Translations under genes and position numbers: made by a program | DNA from: Bacteroidota bacterium | GTDB lineage: Bacteria > Bacteroidota > Bacteroidia > Bacteroidales > Paludibacteraceae | DNA length: 15,669 bases | Reading direction: 5' to 3' | Assembly (NCBI GenBank): GCA_021804525.1 | Contig: JAJZHJ010000003.1 | Coordinates: 1-15,669, forward strand | Part shown: positions 1-6,950 of the stretch, one piece after another | Layout: each line of letters begins with the position of its first letter | Numbering within the stretch: the stretch's first letter is position 1 | The notes under the pieces: model-generated | Seen by the model: the letters and a program-made list of their open reading frames with translations, nothing else | Database searches by the model: none | Told to the model about the DNA's origin: nothing

Positions 1-68
1 AACTCGCCGCCCATCGGTATAAAATAGGAAGGAAGTTGCAATAAATGAATGGAGCGTTTAGTGTTCAT
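1..68 (-). CDS. N-terminal fragment of a probable family 4 glycosyltransferase (runs off the window)
   Basis: Only the first 22 codons are inside the window. The reading begins MNTKRSIHLLQLPSYFIPMG and continues GE, open to base 1. The pattern 'LLQLPSYF-P-GGE' resembles the beta-strand and glycine-rich loop with which many GT-B fold, family 4 glycosyltransferases begin, where the loop approaches the nucleotide-sugar donor. The ATG (bases 68-66 on the minus strand) overlaps the stop of the upstream family 2 glycosyltransferase by one base in a TAATG junction, which points to one transcript and translational coupling. Together the two genes suggest the 3' part of a surface polysaccharide or glycan cluster extending to the left. 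The start and coupling are seen directly; the family is inferred from very few residues and remains tentative. Confidence 0.6.
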   Translation of the reverse strand, partial: MNTKRSIHLLQLPSYFIPMGGE

Positions 69-1060
69 TATAATGGTCTATTGCGGGTTATGTATGGACG
101 GAATAATCGAAAACTTGTATGGTATCGCGATAAAATAGCCAGCAAAGCAATCTTTTTATCTTTTTGCCATGTGGCAAAGAAAGGAAATGAAATTGCAAGT
201 TGTTTTGCATGCTGATAATCATTGAATTTCCATGCAATTAGCAATTGTTCTTTATGCAAAATAAACTCGTTTTTTGCAAGAAGTAGCTTTTTGTTTTCAC
301 CTTTTTTTATAATAAAAAAAAGTCGGATTCTGTAAATGGATTCACGAAACTGAAGGTCTTCTTGTTGTGTTGTAGGCCGACTGACGCTTCCGGCTCTCCA
401 ATTATAAATAGTTGTGTTGTCGGACAAAAAATAACTTTGCGTAGTTAGACAGAAATGCAGAAAAAGAGGTAAATCGGGTGTCAAAAAACGATGAACAATA
501 AATTGTTGAAATAAGGCAGGCTCAAATAGAGGGCGACGAAACATAAGCGTGGAAGAAACCAAGGCTTGGTTGAACAATGTTTCTTCAAACAAATTATTCG
601 AAGGTCGGTAGTGGTTCATTCCCTGAATCAACGTCCCTTTTTTCTCGTCTAAATAAAAGAAGTCGGAATAAACAAACCCGATGTTTGCTTCCTTTTGCAG
701 AATGGCAGACTGTTTGCTCAGTTTTTGTGGATCAATCCAATAGTCATCACCTTCCAAAAGTGCAATATATGTTCCTGTCGATGACTCAATAGCCTGATAC
801 CAATTTGACAAAACTCCCCGATTTGTGATTGAGGCTACAACGCGAACAAGATCGGGATGCTTTTGTTGATACTCAAAGCAGATTTGTGGAGTTGTGTCAT
901 TTGAACCATCGTCGCTAATCACTATTTCAATATCAATATTCCCGGTTTGAGCAAGAACGCTGTCGATTGCTCTCCGAATGTATTGTTCTTGATTGTAGGT
1001 GATAATGCAAATGCTAATAAGGTTTTTTGTTGCTTCTTGTGAACGATGGATCATGTTCAT
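68..1060 (-). CDS. Family 2 glycosyltransferase (GT-A fold)
   Basis: A 330-residue cytoplasmic or peripheral sugar transferase that would move a sugar from a nucleotide donor to a glycan or lipid-linked acceptor; the sugar cannot be told. The GT-A domain covers about residues 14-230: a first strand ending in 'ISICIITYNQE' (about 15-25), the donor-binding 'SDDGS' (49-53) and the metal-binding 'EGDDYW' (103-108). The C-terminal 100 residues are basic and aromatic with no clear transmembrane segment. The start at 1060 (MNM) is 6 bases ahead of a second ATG at 1054; either could be used. A candidate promoter lies 44 bases upstream. The downstream gene overlaps its stop codon by one base, so the two are probably an operon for cell-surface polysaccharide synthesis. 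The family call is secure; the pathway is inferred. Confidence 0.85.
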   Translation of the reverse strand: MNMIHRSQEATKNLISICIITYNQEQYIRRAIDSVLAQTGNIDIEIVISDDGSNDTTPQICFEYQQKHPDLVRVVASITNRGVLSNWYQAIESSTGTYIALLEGDDYWIDPQKLSKQSAILQKEANIGFVYSDFFYLDEKKGTLIQGMNHYRPSNNLFEETLFNQALVSSTLMFRRPLFEPALFQQFIVHRFLTPDLPLFLHFCLTTQSYFLSDNTTIYNWRAGSVSRPTTQQEDLQFRESIYRIRLFFIIKKGENKKLLLAKNEFILHKEQLLIAWKFNDYQHAKQLAISFPFFATWQKDKKIALLAILSRYHTSFRLFRPYITRNRPL

Positions 1061-1249
1061 TTTGTGTTATTACGGCTCGGATGAGGATACATTTTCTCTA
1101 TTGCAAAAATAGCGATTTGTTTTGAAGCATCAGATGGATTTTTTTTATTACAAAAAAGAGCATAGAAGGTGATAGATTTTAAAAAAAAGAGTATCTTGCA
1201 CTGTTTTTATTACAAGCTGTATATTCACCTACAAAAAAGAAACTAAGCC
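1061..1249. other. Divergent intergenic region between glycosyltransferase and glycogen genes
   Basis: This 189-bp AT-rich spacer separates the minus-strand glycosyltransferases from the plus-strand glycogen operon. Apart from the minus-strand promoter it must hold the promoter of the debranching enzyme. The best plus-strand match I find is weak: CTTG at 1195-1198, a 21-base spacer and TATATTCA at 1220-1227, which fits only the TAnnTT part of the consensus and would give a leader of under 20 bases. Several runs of A and T (around 1139-1146 and 1177-1188) could bend DNA or act as an UP-like element. No small gene or stable RNA fold is apparent. Confidence 0.4.
1104..1134 (-). promoter_or_regulatory. 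Candidate Bacteroidota-type promoter for the glycosyltransferase pair
   Basis: On the minus strand a TATTTTTG box (1111-1104) matches the -7 consensus TAnnTTTG fully. A TCTG (1134-1131) stands 19 bases upstream, one mismatch from the -33 TTTG. Transcription would start near 1097 and give a leader of about 35-40 bases before the ATG at 1060. This is based on consensus matching only. Confidence 0.5.
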
Positions 1250-3226
1250 ATGTCATACTTGAAATTTGATAAAAGCAGTCTGGCAAATTTGGAAAAATCG
1301 TTGCGAAAGGAGATTTTACGAACGAATAAGTCAGGAGCTTACAGCGCCACCACCCTGGTGGATTGTAATACGCGTAAATACCACGGTTTGTTAGCTGTGC
1401 CTGTGCCCGAATTGAGCGACAATAATTATGTCTTATTGTCATCATTGGATGAAACCATCATACAGCATGGTGCGGAATTCAATTTAGGGGTTCATAAATA
1501 CGAAGGAAATTTCTTTAGTCCGAATGGGCAAAAATATATTCGTGAGTTTCATCTGGAAGCTGTAGCCAAGACTATTTATCGGGTTGGTGGAGTTATTCTG
1601 TCGAAAGAACGCATATTTGTTTCACATGAAAACAGGTTTGTAATTCGGTATACGTTATTGGATGCACATTCGCCAACTACCCTTCGGTTGCGCCCTTTTC
1701 TGGCTTTTCGAAGCATACATGAGCTTTGCATAGAAAATGATGCATTAGACGAGACGGTGGTGGATGTTGACAATGGTGTCGCGATGTGTTTGTACGAAGG
1801 ATATCCAACGCTTTATATGCAATTGTCGAAAAAGAATCGTTTTATTTCAGAACCTCATTGGTATAAAGGGATTGAGTATCCGAAAGAACAGGAACGTGGA
1901 TACGATTTCAAAGAAGACTTATATGTACCCGGGTATTTTGATTTTTCCATTTCCAAAGGTGAAACTTTTTTGTTTTCCGCAGGTACAACTCCGGTAGAAC
2001 ATCGGCACCTTGCTTCGTTGTTTGAAGAAGAATTGGAGAAAAGGACAATGCGAAGCAATTTTTACAATACCTTAAAAAATGCTGCGCAACAATTTTATTT
2101 GAAACGTAATGGTGATTACTATCTTTTAGCCGGTTATCCTTGGTTTAAAGTGCGGGCGCGTGATGAGTTTATAGCTCTTGCGGGTGCCTCTCTTGCCATT
2201 GAGGATCGGGCGATGTTTGAGAAAATAATGGGTACTGCTTCCGAAGCGATTGCTCTTTTTTTGGAAGGGAAACCCATTGAAAAGCTTTTCTCTGAACTGG
2301 ATGCTCCGGATGTTCTTTTATGGATGATTCGGGCCGTGCAACATTATGCTGTTTCTGTGGGTATAGCTGATGCCACTTTGCGTTACGGTCAAATGGTGCT
2401 TGATGTGATTGCTTTTATTCGTAAGCAAAAGCATCCGAATCTGTTTTTGCACGAGAATGGATTGCTCTATACTAATGGAATGCAAAAAGCGGCAACATGG
2501 ATGAATGCCAAAGAAAATGGAATGCCCATTATTCCCCGGAGTGGATATGTTGTTGAAATCAATTCTTTGTGGTACAATGCATTGAAGTTTGCGGTAGCCA
2601 TAGCCATTGAGCAAAAAGATGAATACAGTTCTGATCTGTTGGATTATCAGTCGGAATTGACAAGACAATCTTTTGTTGATGTCTTTTGGAATGGTCATTA
2701 CTTGTACGATTATGTAGATGGACAACATGCAGATGTTGAGGTGCGCCCTAATATGATTTTCGCTGTCGGGCTACCATTTTCTCCACTTGACAAAGAACAA
2801 CAAAAATCCGTAGTGGACATGGTGACGCGCGAGCTTTTGACTCCCAAGGGATTGAGGACATTAAGTCCCAAAAGCCCTTTCTACCGGCCATTCTATGTCG
2901 GCAGTCAGTTGCAGCGTGATCGGAATTATCATAACGGCCCTGTCTGGCCATGGTTAGCGGGGACATTTGCCGATGCTTATCTGCGTATTTACAAACGTAG
3001 TGGATTTTCATTTGTAAGCCGACTCTTAATTGGATTCGAATCGGAAATGAGTGAATTGTGTGTGGGAACACTTTCCGAGTTGCACGATGGAAATCCTCCT
3101 TTCTCTGGTCATGGAGCTATGTCATTTGCCATGAGTGTTGCCGAAATATTACGCATTTATCGCTTGGTTTATGAGGATCAGTCAAGTACTGCGGTTGTTC
3201 ACGATGCCGTGCAAAGCACCTTATAA
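1250..3226 (+). CDS. Glycogen debranching enzyme, GH133-type amylo-alpha-1,6-glucosidase
   Basis: A 658-residue cytoplasmic enzyme without signal peptide, expected to remove the alpha-1,6 branch stubs of glycogen. The N-terminal beta domain spans about residues 10-270 and holds the hallmark 'NTRKYHGLLAVPVP' (40-53). The C-terminal (alpha/alpha)6 catalytic domain spans about 280-650, with 'LAGYPWFKVRARDEF' (293-307), 'DAPDVLLW' (351-358), 'TWMNA' (416-420), 'VEINSLWYNAL' (435-445, Glu436), 'VRPNMIFA' and 'YHNGPVWPWLAGTFADAYL'. Two motifs differ from the common bacterial form: RARD replaces W-GRD, and Asn419 stands where many family members have the Asp of TWMDA. The length is normal for the Bacteroidota and archaeal-type enzymes. 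The ATG at 1250 is the first good start. The next gene begins 49 bases after the stop, so the two probably form an operon. The family is secure; the consequence of Asn419 is unknown. Confidence 0.9.
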   Translation: MSYLKFDKSSLANLEKSLRKEILRTNKSGAYSATTLVDCNTRKYHGLLAVPVPELSDNNYVLLSSLDETIIQHGAEFNLGVHKYEGNFFSPNGQKYIREFHLEAVAKTIYRVGGVILSKERIFVSHENRFVIRYTLLDAHSPTTLRLRPFLAFRSIHELCIENDALDETVVDVDNGVAMCLYEGYPTLYMQLSKKNRFISEPHWYKGIEYPKEQERGYDFKEDLYVPGYFDFSISKGETFLFSAGTTPVEHRHLASLFEEELEKRTMRSNFYNTLKNAAQQFYLKRNGDYYLLAGYPWFKVRARDEFIALAGASLAIEDRAMFEKIMGTASEAIALFLEGKPIEKLFSELDAPDVLLWMIRAVQHYAVSVGIADATLRYGQMVLDVIAFIRKQKHPNLFLHENGLLYTNGMQKAATWMNAKENGMPIIPRSGYVVEINSLWYNALKFAVAIAIEQKDEYSSDLLDYQSELTRQSFVDVFWNGHYLYDYVDGQHADVEVRPNMIFAVGLPFSPLDKEQQKSVVDMVTRELLTPKGLRTLSPKSPFYRPFYVGSQLQRDRNYHNGPVWPWLAGTFADAYLRIYKRSGFSFVSRLLIGFESEMSELCVGTLSELHDGNPPFSGHGAMSFAMSVAEILRIYRLVYEDQSSTAVVHDAVQSTL

Positions 3227-3275
3227 AAGATTGGAACATGCTATAAATCCTTAGTGAAAAAATAATGAGATACAC

Positions 3276-4535
3276 ATGAGAGCATTAATGTTTGGATGGG
3301 AGTTTCCTCCTCATATTTTAGGCGGCTTAGGAACAGCAAGTTATGGCTTGACAAAAGGAATGTCGGCACAACATGACATGGAAATCACGTTTGTCATCCC
3401 CAAGTCCCATGGAGACGAAGATCAGCGTTATTTGAAAATCATTGGCGCGTGCCATGTCCCTGTGGTATGGCGCGATGTTGATTGGAACTTTGTGAATGAA
3501 CGTCTTGGTCATAGCATGTCTCCTGATAATTATTTCCATTTGCGAGATCATATTTTTTATGACTATCATCGAATTGGCACTAATGAATTAGGTTGTATCT
3601 CTTTTTCAGGTCGTTATCCAGATAATTTGATGGAAGAAATCTCTAATTACGAAGCGGCAGCCAGTGTAATTGCTCATTCATATATGTTTGATATCATCCA
3701 TTCTCACGATTGGCTGACTTATCCGGCCGGTATTTTTGCAAAACAAATTACCGGAAAACCGTTGGTGATTCATGTTCATGCAACCGATTTTGATAGAAGT
3801 CGGGGGAATGTTAATCCTATCGTTTACAATATAGAGAAAAGAGGCATGGATTATGCGGATCATATTATCACTGTGAGTGATTTAACGCGCAATATTGTGA
3901 TTGAAAAATATCATATTGATCCCGCAAAAGTTACGACAGTGCATAATGCCGTAGAACCTTTGCCCGATCTCAAATCGTTCAAGAGATCGCCTCATAAAGA
4001 TAAAATTATTACCTTCTTAGGACGAATTACCATGCAAAAAGGACCTGAATATTTTGTGGAATCTGCAGCCCGCGTGTTGCAAAAAACAAAACATGTGCGT
4101 TTTGTAATGGCGGGGAGTGGCGACATGATGCATGATATGATCCGATTAGTAGCAGAACGCGGCATTGCTGACCGGTTTCATTTTACAGGATTTCTGAAAG
4201 GTAGAGAGGTGTATGAAATTCTTGCTCAAAGTGACGCTTATGTGATGCCTTCGGTTTCGGAACCCTTTGGAATTTCGCCGCTCGAAGCCATGCAGGTTGG
4301 CACGCCAACTATTATCTCGAAACAGTCAGGATGTGCTGAGATATTGACGAATGCCATCAAAATAGACTATTGGGATGTTGATGCTATGGCCGATGCGATG
4401 TACTCTATTGTGAAATATCCTGCCATGTACAAGCAATTGCACGAAGAAGGTTTGAAAGAAATTGATACCATTAAATGGGAGTATGCCGGCCAGAAAATAC
4501 GCAATATTTATAATCAGTTAACAGGGTTTCGTTAG
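3276..4535 (+). CDS. Glycogen-synthase-like glycosyltransferase (GT-B fold, GT4/GT5 type)
   Basis: A 419-residue GT-B glycosyltransferase, probably elongating or modifying an alpha-glucan from a nucleotide-glucose donor in the cytoplasm. Its N-terminal half begins 'MFGWEFPPHILGGLGTAS' (5-22), the glycine-rich donor loop of starch/glycogen synthases, and carries 'HSHDW' (142-146), also typical of that group. The C-terminal Rossmann domain holds 'FLGRITMQKGPEYF' (247-260), 'MAGSGD' (278-283) and the retaining-enzyme E-x7-E signature in 'SEPFGISPLEAM' (Glu329 and Glu337). Its position directly behind the debranching enzyme supports a glycogen role. In Bacteroides this pair is, to my knowledge, followed by a GH57 alpha-amylase; here a terminator and an unrelated decarboxylase follow. 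The exact donor and product (glycogen synthase versus another glucosyltransferase) cannot be settled from sequence alone. Confidence 0.85.
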   Translation: MRALMFGWEFPPHILGGLGTASYGLTKGMSAQHDMEITFVIPKSHGDEDQRYLKIIGACHVPVVWRDVDWNFVNERLGHSMSPDNYFHLRDHIFYDYHRIGTNELGCISFSGRYPDNLMEEISNYEAAASVIAHSYMFDIIHSHDWLTYPAGIFAKQITGKPLVIHVHATDFDRSRGNVNPIVYNIEKRGMDYADHIITVSDLTRNIVIEKYHIDPAKVTTVHNAVEPLPDLKSFKRSPHKDKIITFLGRITMQKGPEYFVESAARVLQKTKHVRFVMAGSGDMMHDMIRLVAERGIADRFHFTGFLKGREVYEILAQSDAYVMPSVSEPFGISPLEAMQVGTPTIISKQSGCAEILTNAIKIDYWDVDAMADAMYSIVKYPAMYKQLHEEGLKEIDTIKWEYAGQKIRNIYNQLTGFR

Positions 4536-4560
4536 TCACTATTTAATCCCTGTTTTTCTT

Positions 4561-4578
4561 TGTCAATTAATCTTGACA
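4561..4578 (+). other. Short inverted repeat behind the glycogen operon
   Basis: TGTCAA (4561-4566) and TTGACA (4573-4578) form a perfect 6-bp dyad around a 6-base centre. No T-run follows, so it is unlikely to terminate transcription by itself. It could be a weak 3' stabilising stem or chance. Confidence 0.3.
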
Positions 4579-4621
4579 GGATGTGATTTTGCTCTACACA
4601 AAATCCTTATATACAGTATTT

Positions 4622-4669
4622 AGTGATCCCTCTTATTTCATTAATGGAGAGGTCACTTTTTCTTTTTTT
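4622..4669 (+). terminator. Rho-independent terminator of the glycogen operon
   Basis: The arms AGTGATCCCTC (4622-4632) and GAGAGGTCACT (4647-4657) pair over 11 positions with one T-G wobble and one C-A mismatch, closing a 14-base loop. A nearly pure T tract follows (4657-4669, interrupted by one C). It lies 87 bases beyond the stop of the glycosyltransferase and upstream of the next promoter, as expected for the end of the operon. Confidence 0.85.
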
Positions 4670-4673
4670 AGTG

Positions 4674-4703
4674 CTTGTATTTCAATTAATATGCTTACTT
4701 TTG
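4674..4703 (+). promoter_or_regulatory. Promoter of the decarboxylase gene
   Basis: TACTTTTG (4696-4703) is a full match to the -7 consensus TAnnTTTG. CTTG (4674-4677) stands 18 bases upstream, one base off the -33 TTTG and one base closer than usual. It follows directly after the preceding terminator. Transcription would start around 4709, giving an unusually long leader of about 125 bases. Confidence 0.6.
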
Positions 4704-4733
4704 CGGTCTTATTTCGCTCTCATGTTGAGATAA

Positions 4734-4754
4734 ATAGTCGTTGGCTGCGACTAT
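4734..4754 (+). promoter_or_regulatory. Perfect hairpin in the 5' leader of the decarboxylase mRNA
   Basis: ATAGTCG (4734-4740) and CGACTAT (4748-4754) make a perfect 7-bp stem with a 7-base loop TTGGCTG. It sits about 25 bases after the predicted transcription start and about 80 bases before the ATG. No T-run follows, so it is not an intrinsic terminator. It may stabilise the mRNA or be part of a regulatory fold; no known riboswitch is recognised. Confidence 0.45.
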
Positions 4755-4836
4755 ATGAAAAATATTTGAGCAATGTAAGTGAGTTGGATGGAATGGAAAT
4801 TGTGTAAATAACTCTTTTGTTTCTTATTTAATTGAC

Positions 4837-6228
4837 ATGAAGAATAAGTATATTGATTTAATCGAGCAGACTTTTGAGTTTCCCAATGAAGAGTTTTCTC
4901 TTGTTGACAATGAGCTGTATTGGTTTGATATTCCTTTAATGGATATTATCAAACAATATGGTACCCCATTAAGGATTAGTTATTTACCTAAAATTGCCAA
5001 GAATATTCAGCGGGCACGACGGATGTTTAATGTTGCCATGGCAAAAGTAGATTATAATGCGGATTACCATTATTGCTATTGTACTAAGAGTTCGCATTTC
5101 TCGTTCGTCATGGAAGAAGTGTTGAAACATGGCGTGCATGTGGAAACCTCTTCTGCCTTTGATATCAATATACTGGAATCTTTGTTTGAATCGGGTCAAC
5201 TCAAACCGGATACATATGTTATATGTAATGGATTTAAACGCCCTCAATATGTAGAGAACATACAGAACTTAATCAATCTTGGGTTTGAAAATGTAATTCC
5301 CGTGTTGGACAATAAGTTCGAGTTAGACCTGTTGTTGAAAGACTTCGATCAGAAGTTTAATATTGGCATCCGAATAGCATCGGAAGAAGAGCCTAAGTTT
5401 GATTTTTATACCTCACGGTTAGGAATCCGCTACAGTGATATTATTCCTTATTTCTACGAGAAAATACAGAATAATCCACAGGTGGAATTAAAAATGCTGC
5501 ATTTCTTTATCAATACCGGCATAAAAGACACGGCTTATTATTGGAATGAATTGAATAAAGCAGTCAATTTATATTGTGAATTGAAAAAACTTTGCCCACA
5601 ATTAGACAGCTTAAATATTGGTGGAGGATTTCCGATTCAGGCGCACCTGGATTTCTCTTATGACTATGATTATATGGCTGAAGAGATTGTGGCACAGATA
5701 AAGAACATTTGCACTCAAAACGATGTGCCTGAGCCTCACATTTTTACTGAGTTTGGATCATATACGGTCGGTGAGAGTGGAGCTATGCTTTATTCCATTG
5801 TGAACCAGAAGCAACAGAACGATCGGGAATTATGGAACATGATAGATAGTTCGTTCATGACTACGCTTCCTGATACGTGGGCCATTGATCAGCGATATGT
5901 CTTTTTAGCGATAAACAACTGGGAATTAGAATACCAGCGCGTTCACTTAGGTGGATTGACCTGTGACAGCGAAGATTATTATAATGCCGAAGCCCATTCA
6001 AATGCTGTATTTTTACCTATGATGTCAGATGGTTCCGAACAATATATCGGTTTCTTTCACATGGGAGCTTATCAGGAGTCCCTGAGCGGATTTGGTGGTA
6101 TTCAACACTGTTTGATACCTGCGCCCAAAGTGGTGGTGATTGATATTGACGAAGAAGGCGAGTATGTAACAAAATTGTTTGCCAAAGAACAAAGTTATAA
6201 GTCAATGTTGAAGATTTTGGGATATTAA
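4837..6228 (+). CDS. Group IV (fold III) PLP-dependent decarboxylase, arginine decarboxylase-like
   Basis: A 463-residue decarboxylase of the alanine-racemase-fold (Orn/DAP/Arg decarboxylase 2) family. It would form a polyamine precursor in the cytoplasm, agmatine if the substrate is arginine. The TIM barrel is about residues 40-320: Lys84 in 'CYCTKSS' is the PLP Schiff-base lysine, His222 in 'LHFFINTG' would stack on PLP, 'NIGGGF' (260-265) binds the phosphate, and Glu305 in 'TEFGSY' would contact the pyridine nitrogen. The C-terminal beta domain supplies 'TCDSED' (Cys376, Asp377, across the dimer interface) and 'GAYQ' (410-413). It is much shorter than E. coli SpeA (about 630 residues) and resembles the short form that Bacteroidota genomes often annotate as arginine decarboxylase. 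The usual EPGR arginine is Ser308. No agmatinase or agmatine deiminase gene is adjacent. The family is secure; the substrate is uncertain (arginine preferred, other diamino acids possible). Confidence 0.82.
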   Translation: MKNKYIDLIEQTFEFPNEEFSLVDNELYWFDIPLMDIIKQYGTPLRISYLPKIAKNIQRARRMFNVAMAKVDYNADYHYCYCTKSSHFSFVMEEVLKHGVHVETSSAFDINILESLFESGQLKPDTYVICNGFKRPQYVENIQNLINLGFENVIPVLDNKFELDLLLKDFDQKFNIGIRIASEEEPKFDFYTSRLGIRYSDIIPYFYEKIQNNPQVELKMLHFFINTGIKDTAYYWNELNKAVNLYCELKKLCPQLDSLNIGGGFPIQAHLDFSYDYDYMAEEIVAQIKNICTQNDVPEPHIFTEFGSYTVGESGAMLYSIVNQKQQNDRELWNMIDSSFMTTLPDTWAIDQRYVFLAINNWELEYQRVHLGGLTCDSEDYYNAEAHSNAVFLPMMSDGSEQYIGFFHMGAYQESLSGFGGIQHCLIPAPKVVVIDIDEEGEYVTKLFAKEQSYKSMLKILGY

Positions 6229-6234
6229 AGTTGG

Positions 6235-6266
6235 TTTGTTAGTATGGTTTTAATTTCGCATATTTG
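6235..6266 (+). promoter_or_regulatory. Promoter of the SPOR lipoprotein gene
   Basis: TTTG (6235-6238) is a perfect -33 box. Exactly 20 bases later comes CATATTTG (6259-6266), one base off the -7 consensus TAnnTTTG. Start of transcription near 6272 would give a leader of about 40 bases before the ATG at 6311. It begins directly behind the decarboxylase stop, so the lipoprotein can be expressed independently. Confidence 0.65.
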
Positions 6267-6310
6267 CAACTGTGAAAGGTCTATTTTTTTCTCATTAAAA
6301 CATCTTGAAA

Positions 6311-6808
6311 ATGAATAAATCAGCGTATTTATTGCTTATCCCGGCTGCGATTATTGTCGCTTCATGTAAGACAGTCCACCCGGCAGGCATTTATGAAAAA
6401 GCGCCTGCAGTAACGCAAAATCAACCTGCTACGGTTATTTCTTCACCCACTGTTTCGTCGTCATCTACAACAACGGCGACTCCAACACCTGCTCCTGCAA
6501 ATCCCGTAGCAACAAAAGAAGATGTAAGGTCGGAATCGTTTACATTGGCTTCTTCTGAAACCAATCAGAATCCTATTCACATGAAATACAATGTGGTGGT
6601 AGGTAGTTTTGAGAATCAGTCGAATGCACAAAAATTAGAAGCTACGCTTAAGGCGGAAGGTAAAGATCCGGCTGTTGTAGTCAATAAAAACGGCATGTAT
6701 CGCGTCATCATCTCGTCTTACAACGATTATGCCCAGGCAACACAAGTGAAACTAAGTTTACAGGGTCGTTTTCCTGGTGCATGGCTCTTAGTTCAAGCAA
6801 ATCAGTAA
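6311..6808 (+). CDS. SPOR-domain lipoprotein
   Basis: A 165-residue lipoprotein. A basic start and hydrophobic stretch end in the lipobox 'VASC' with Cys19 as the lipid-modified residue. The residues after Cys are KTVHPAG, without the acidic stretch of the Bacteroidota surface-export signal, so a periplasm-facing anchor in the outer membrane is likely. Residues about 35-80 are a low-complexity Ser/Thr/Pro/Ala linker that could reach across the periplasm. The C-terminal SPOR domain (about 92-160) has the typical 'YNVVVGSFENQSNAQKL' start and 'YRVIISSYNDYAQA' repeat. SPOR domains bind glycan strands stripped of stem peptides, mostly at the division septum, so a role in peptidoglycan or division is inferred. 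The ATG at 6311 is preferred over an in-frame TTG at 6305. It has its own promoter and terminator, hence probably a single-gene unit. Confidence 0.88.
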   Translation: MNKSAYLLLIPAAIIVASCKTVHPAGIYEKAPAVTQNQPATVISSPTVSSSSTTTATPTPAPANPVATKEDVRSESFTLASSETNQNPIHMKYNVVVGSFENQSNAQKLEATLKAEGKDPAVVVNKNGMYRVIISSYNDYAQATQVKLSLQGRFPGAWLLVQANQ

Positions 6809-6865
6809 AGTGATCTATCTGTAATAACTTCAATCATAGTTTACTGTGATTGTTTTAAGTCTTAC

Positions 6866-6899
6866 AAACCTAACAAATAAACGTGTTTGTTAGGTTTTC
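6866..6899 (+). terminator. Rho-independent terminator after the SPOR lipoprotein gene
   Basis: AAACCTAACAAA (6866-6877) and TTTGTTAGGTTT (6886-6897) form a perfect 12-bp stem with an 8-base loop, running into T residues. It separates the lipoprotein gene from the MATE gene, so the latter needs its own promoter. The A and T ends of the arms would also let it work in the opposite direction, but no gene there needs it. Confidence 0.85.
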
Positions 6900-6939
6900 T
6901 TGTTTCTAGCAGTAAAACATTGTTTTTGTGAATGTTGCA

Positions 6940-6947
6940 TATCTTTG
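6940..6947 (+). promoter_or_regulatory. -7 type promoter box directly ahead of the MATE gene
   Basis: TATCTTTG (6940-6947) matches TAnnTTTG fully and ends only 3 bases before the ATG at 6951. No TTTG is present at the expected distance upstream. If used, transcription would begin at or within a few bases of the start codon, implying a leaderless mRNA. Confidence 0.4.
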
Positions 6948-6950
6948 TTC

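Noticed and set aside
2318..2728. 136-codon open frame on the minus strand
   Set aside because: It lies wholly antisense to the catalytic domain of the debranching enzyme and has no promoter or recognisable domain.
4583..4807. 74-codon open frame between the glycogen operon and the decarboxylase gene
   Set aside because: It starts with GTG, contains a strong terminator (4622-4669) and the decarboxylase promoter (4674-4703), and its product resembles nothing known to me.
6900..6950. Extension of the MATE protein to a TTG at 6900
   Set aside because: The start would directly abut the upstream terminator and add a Cys-rich tail before the first helix that exporters of this family lack.
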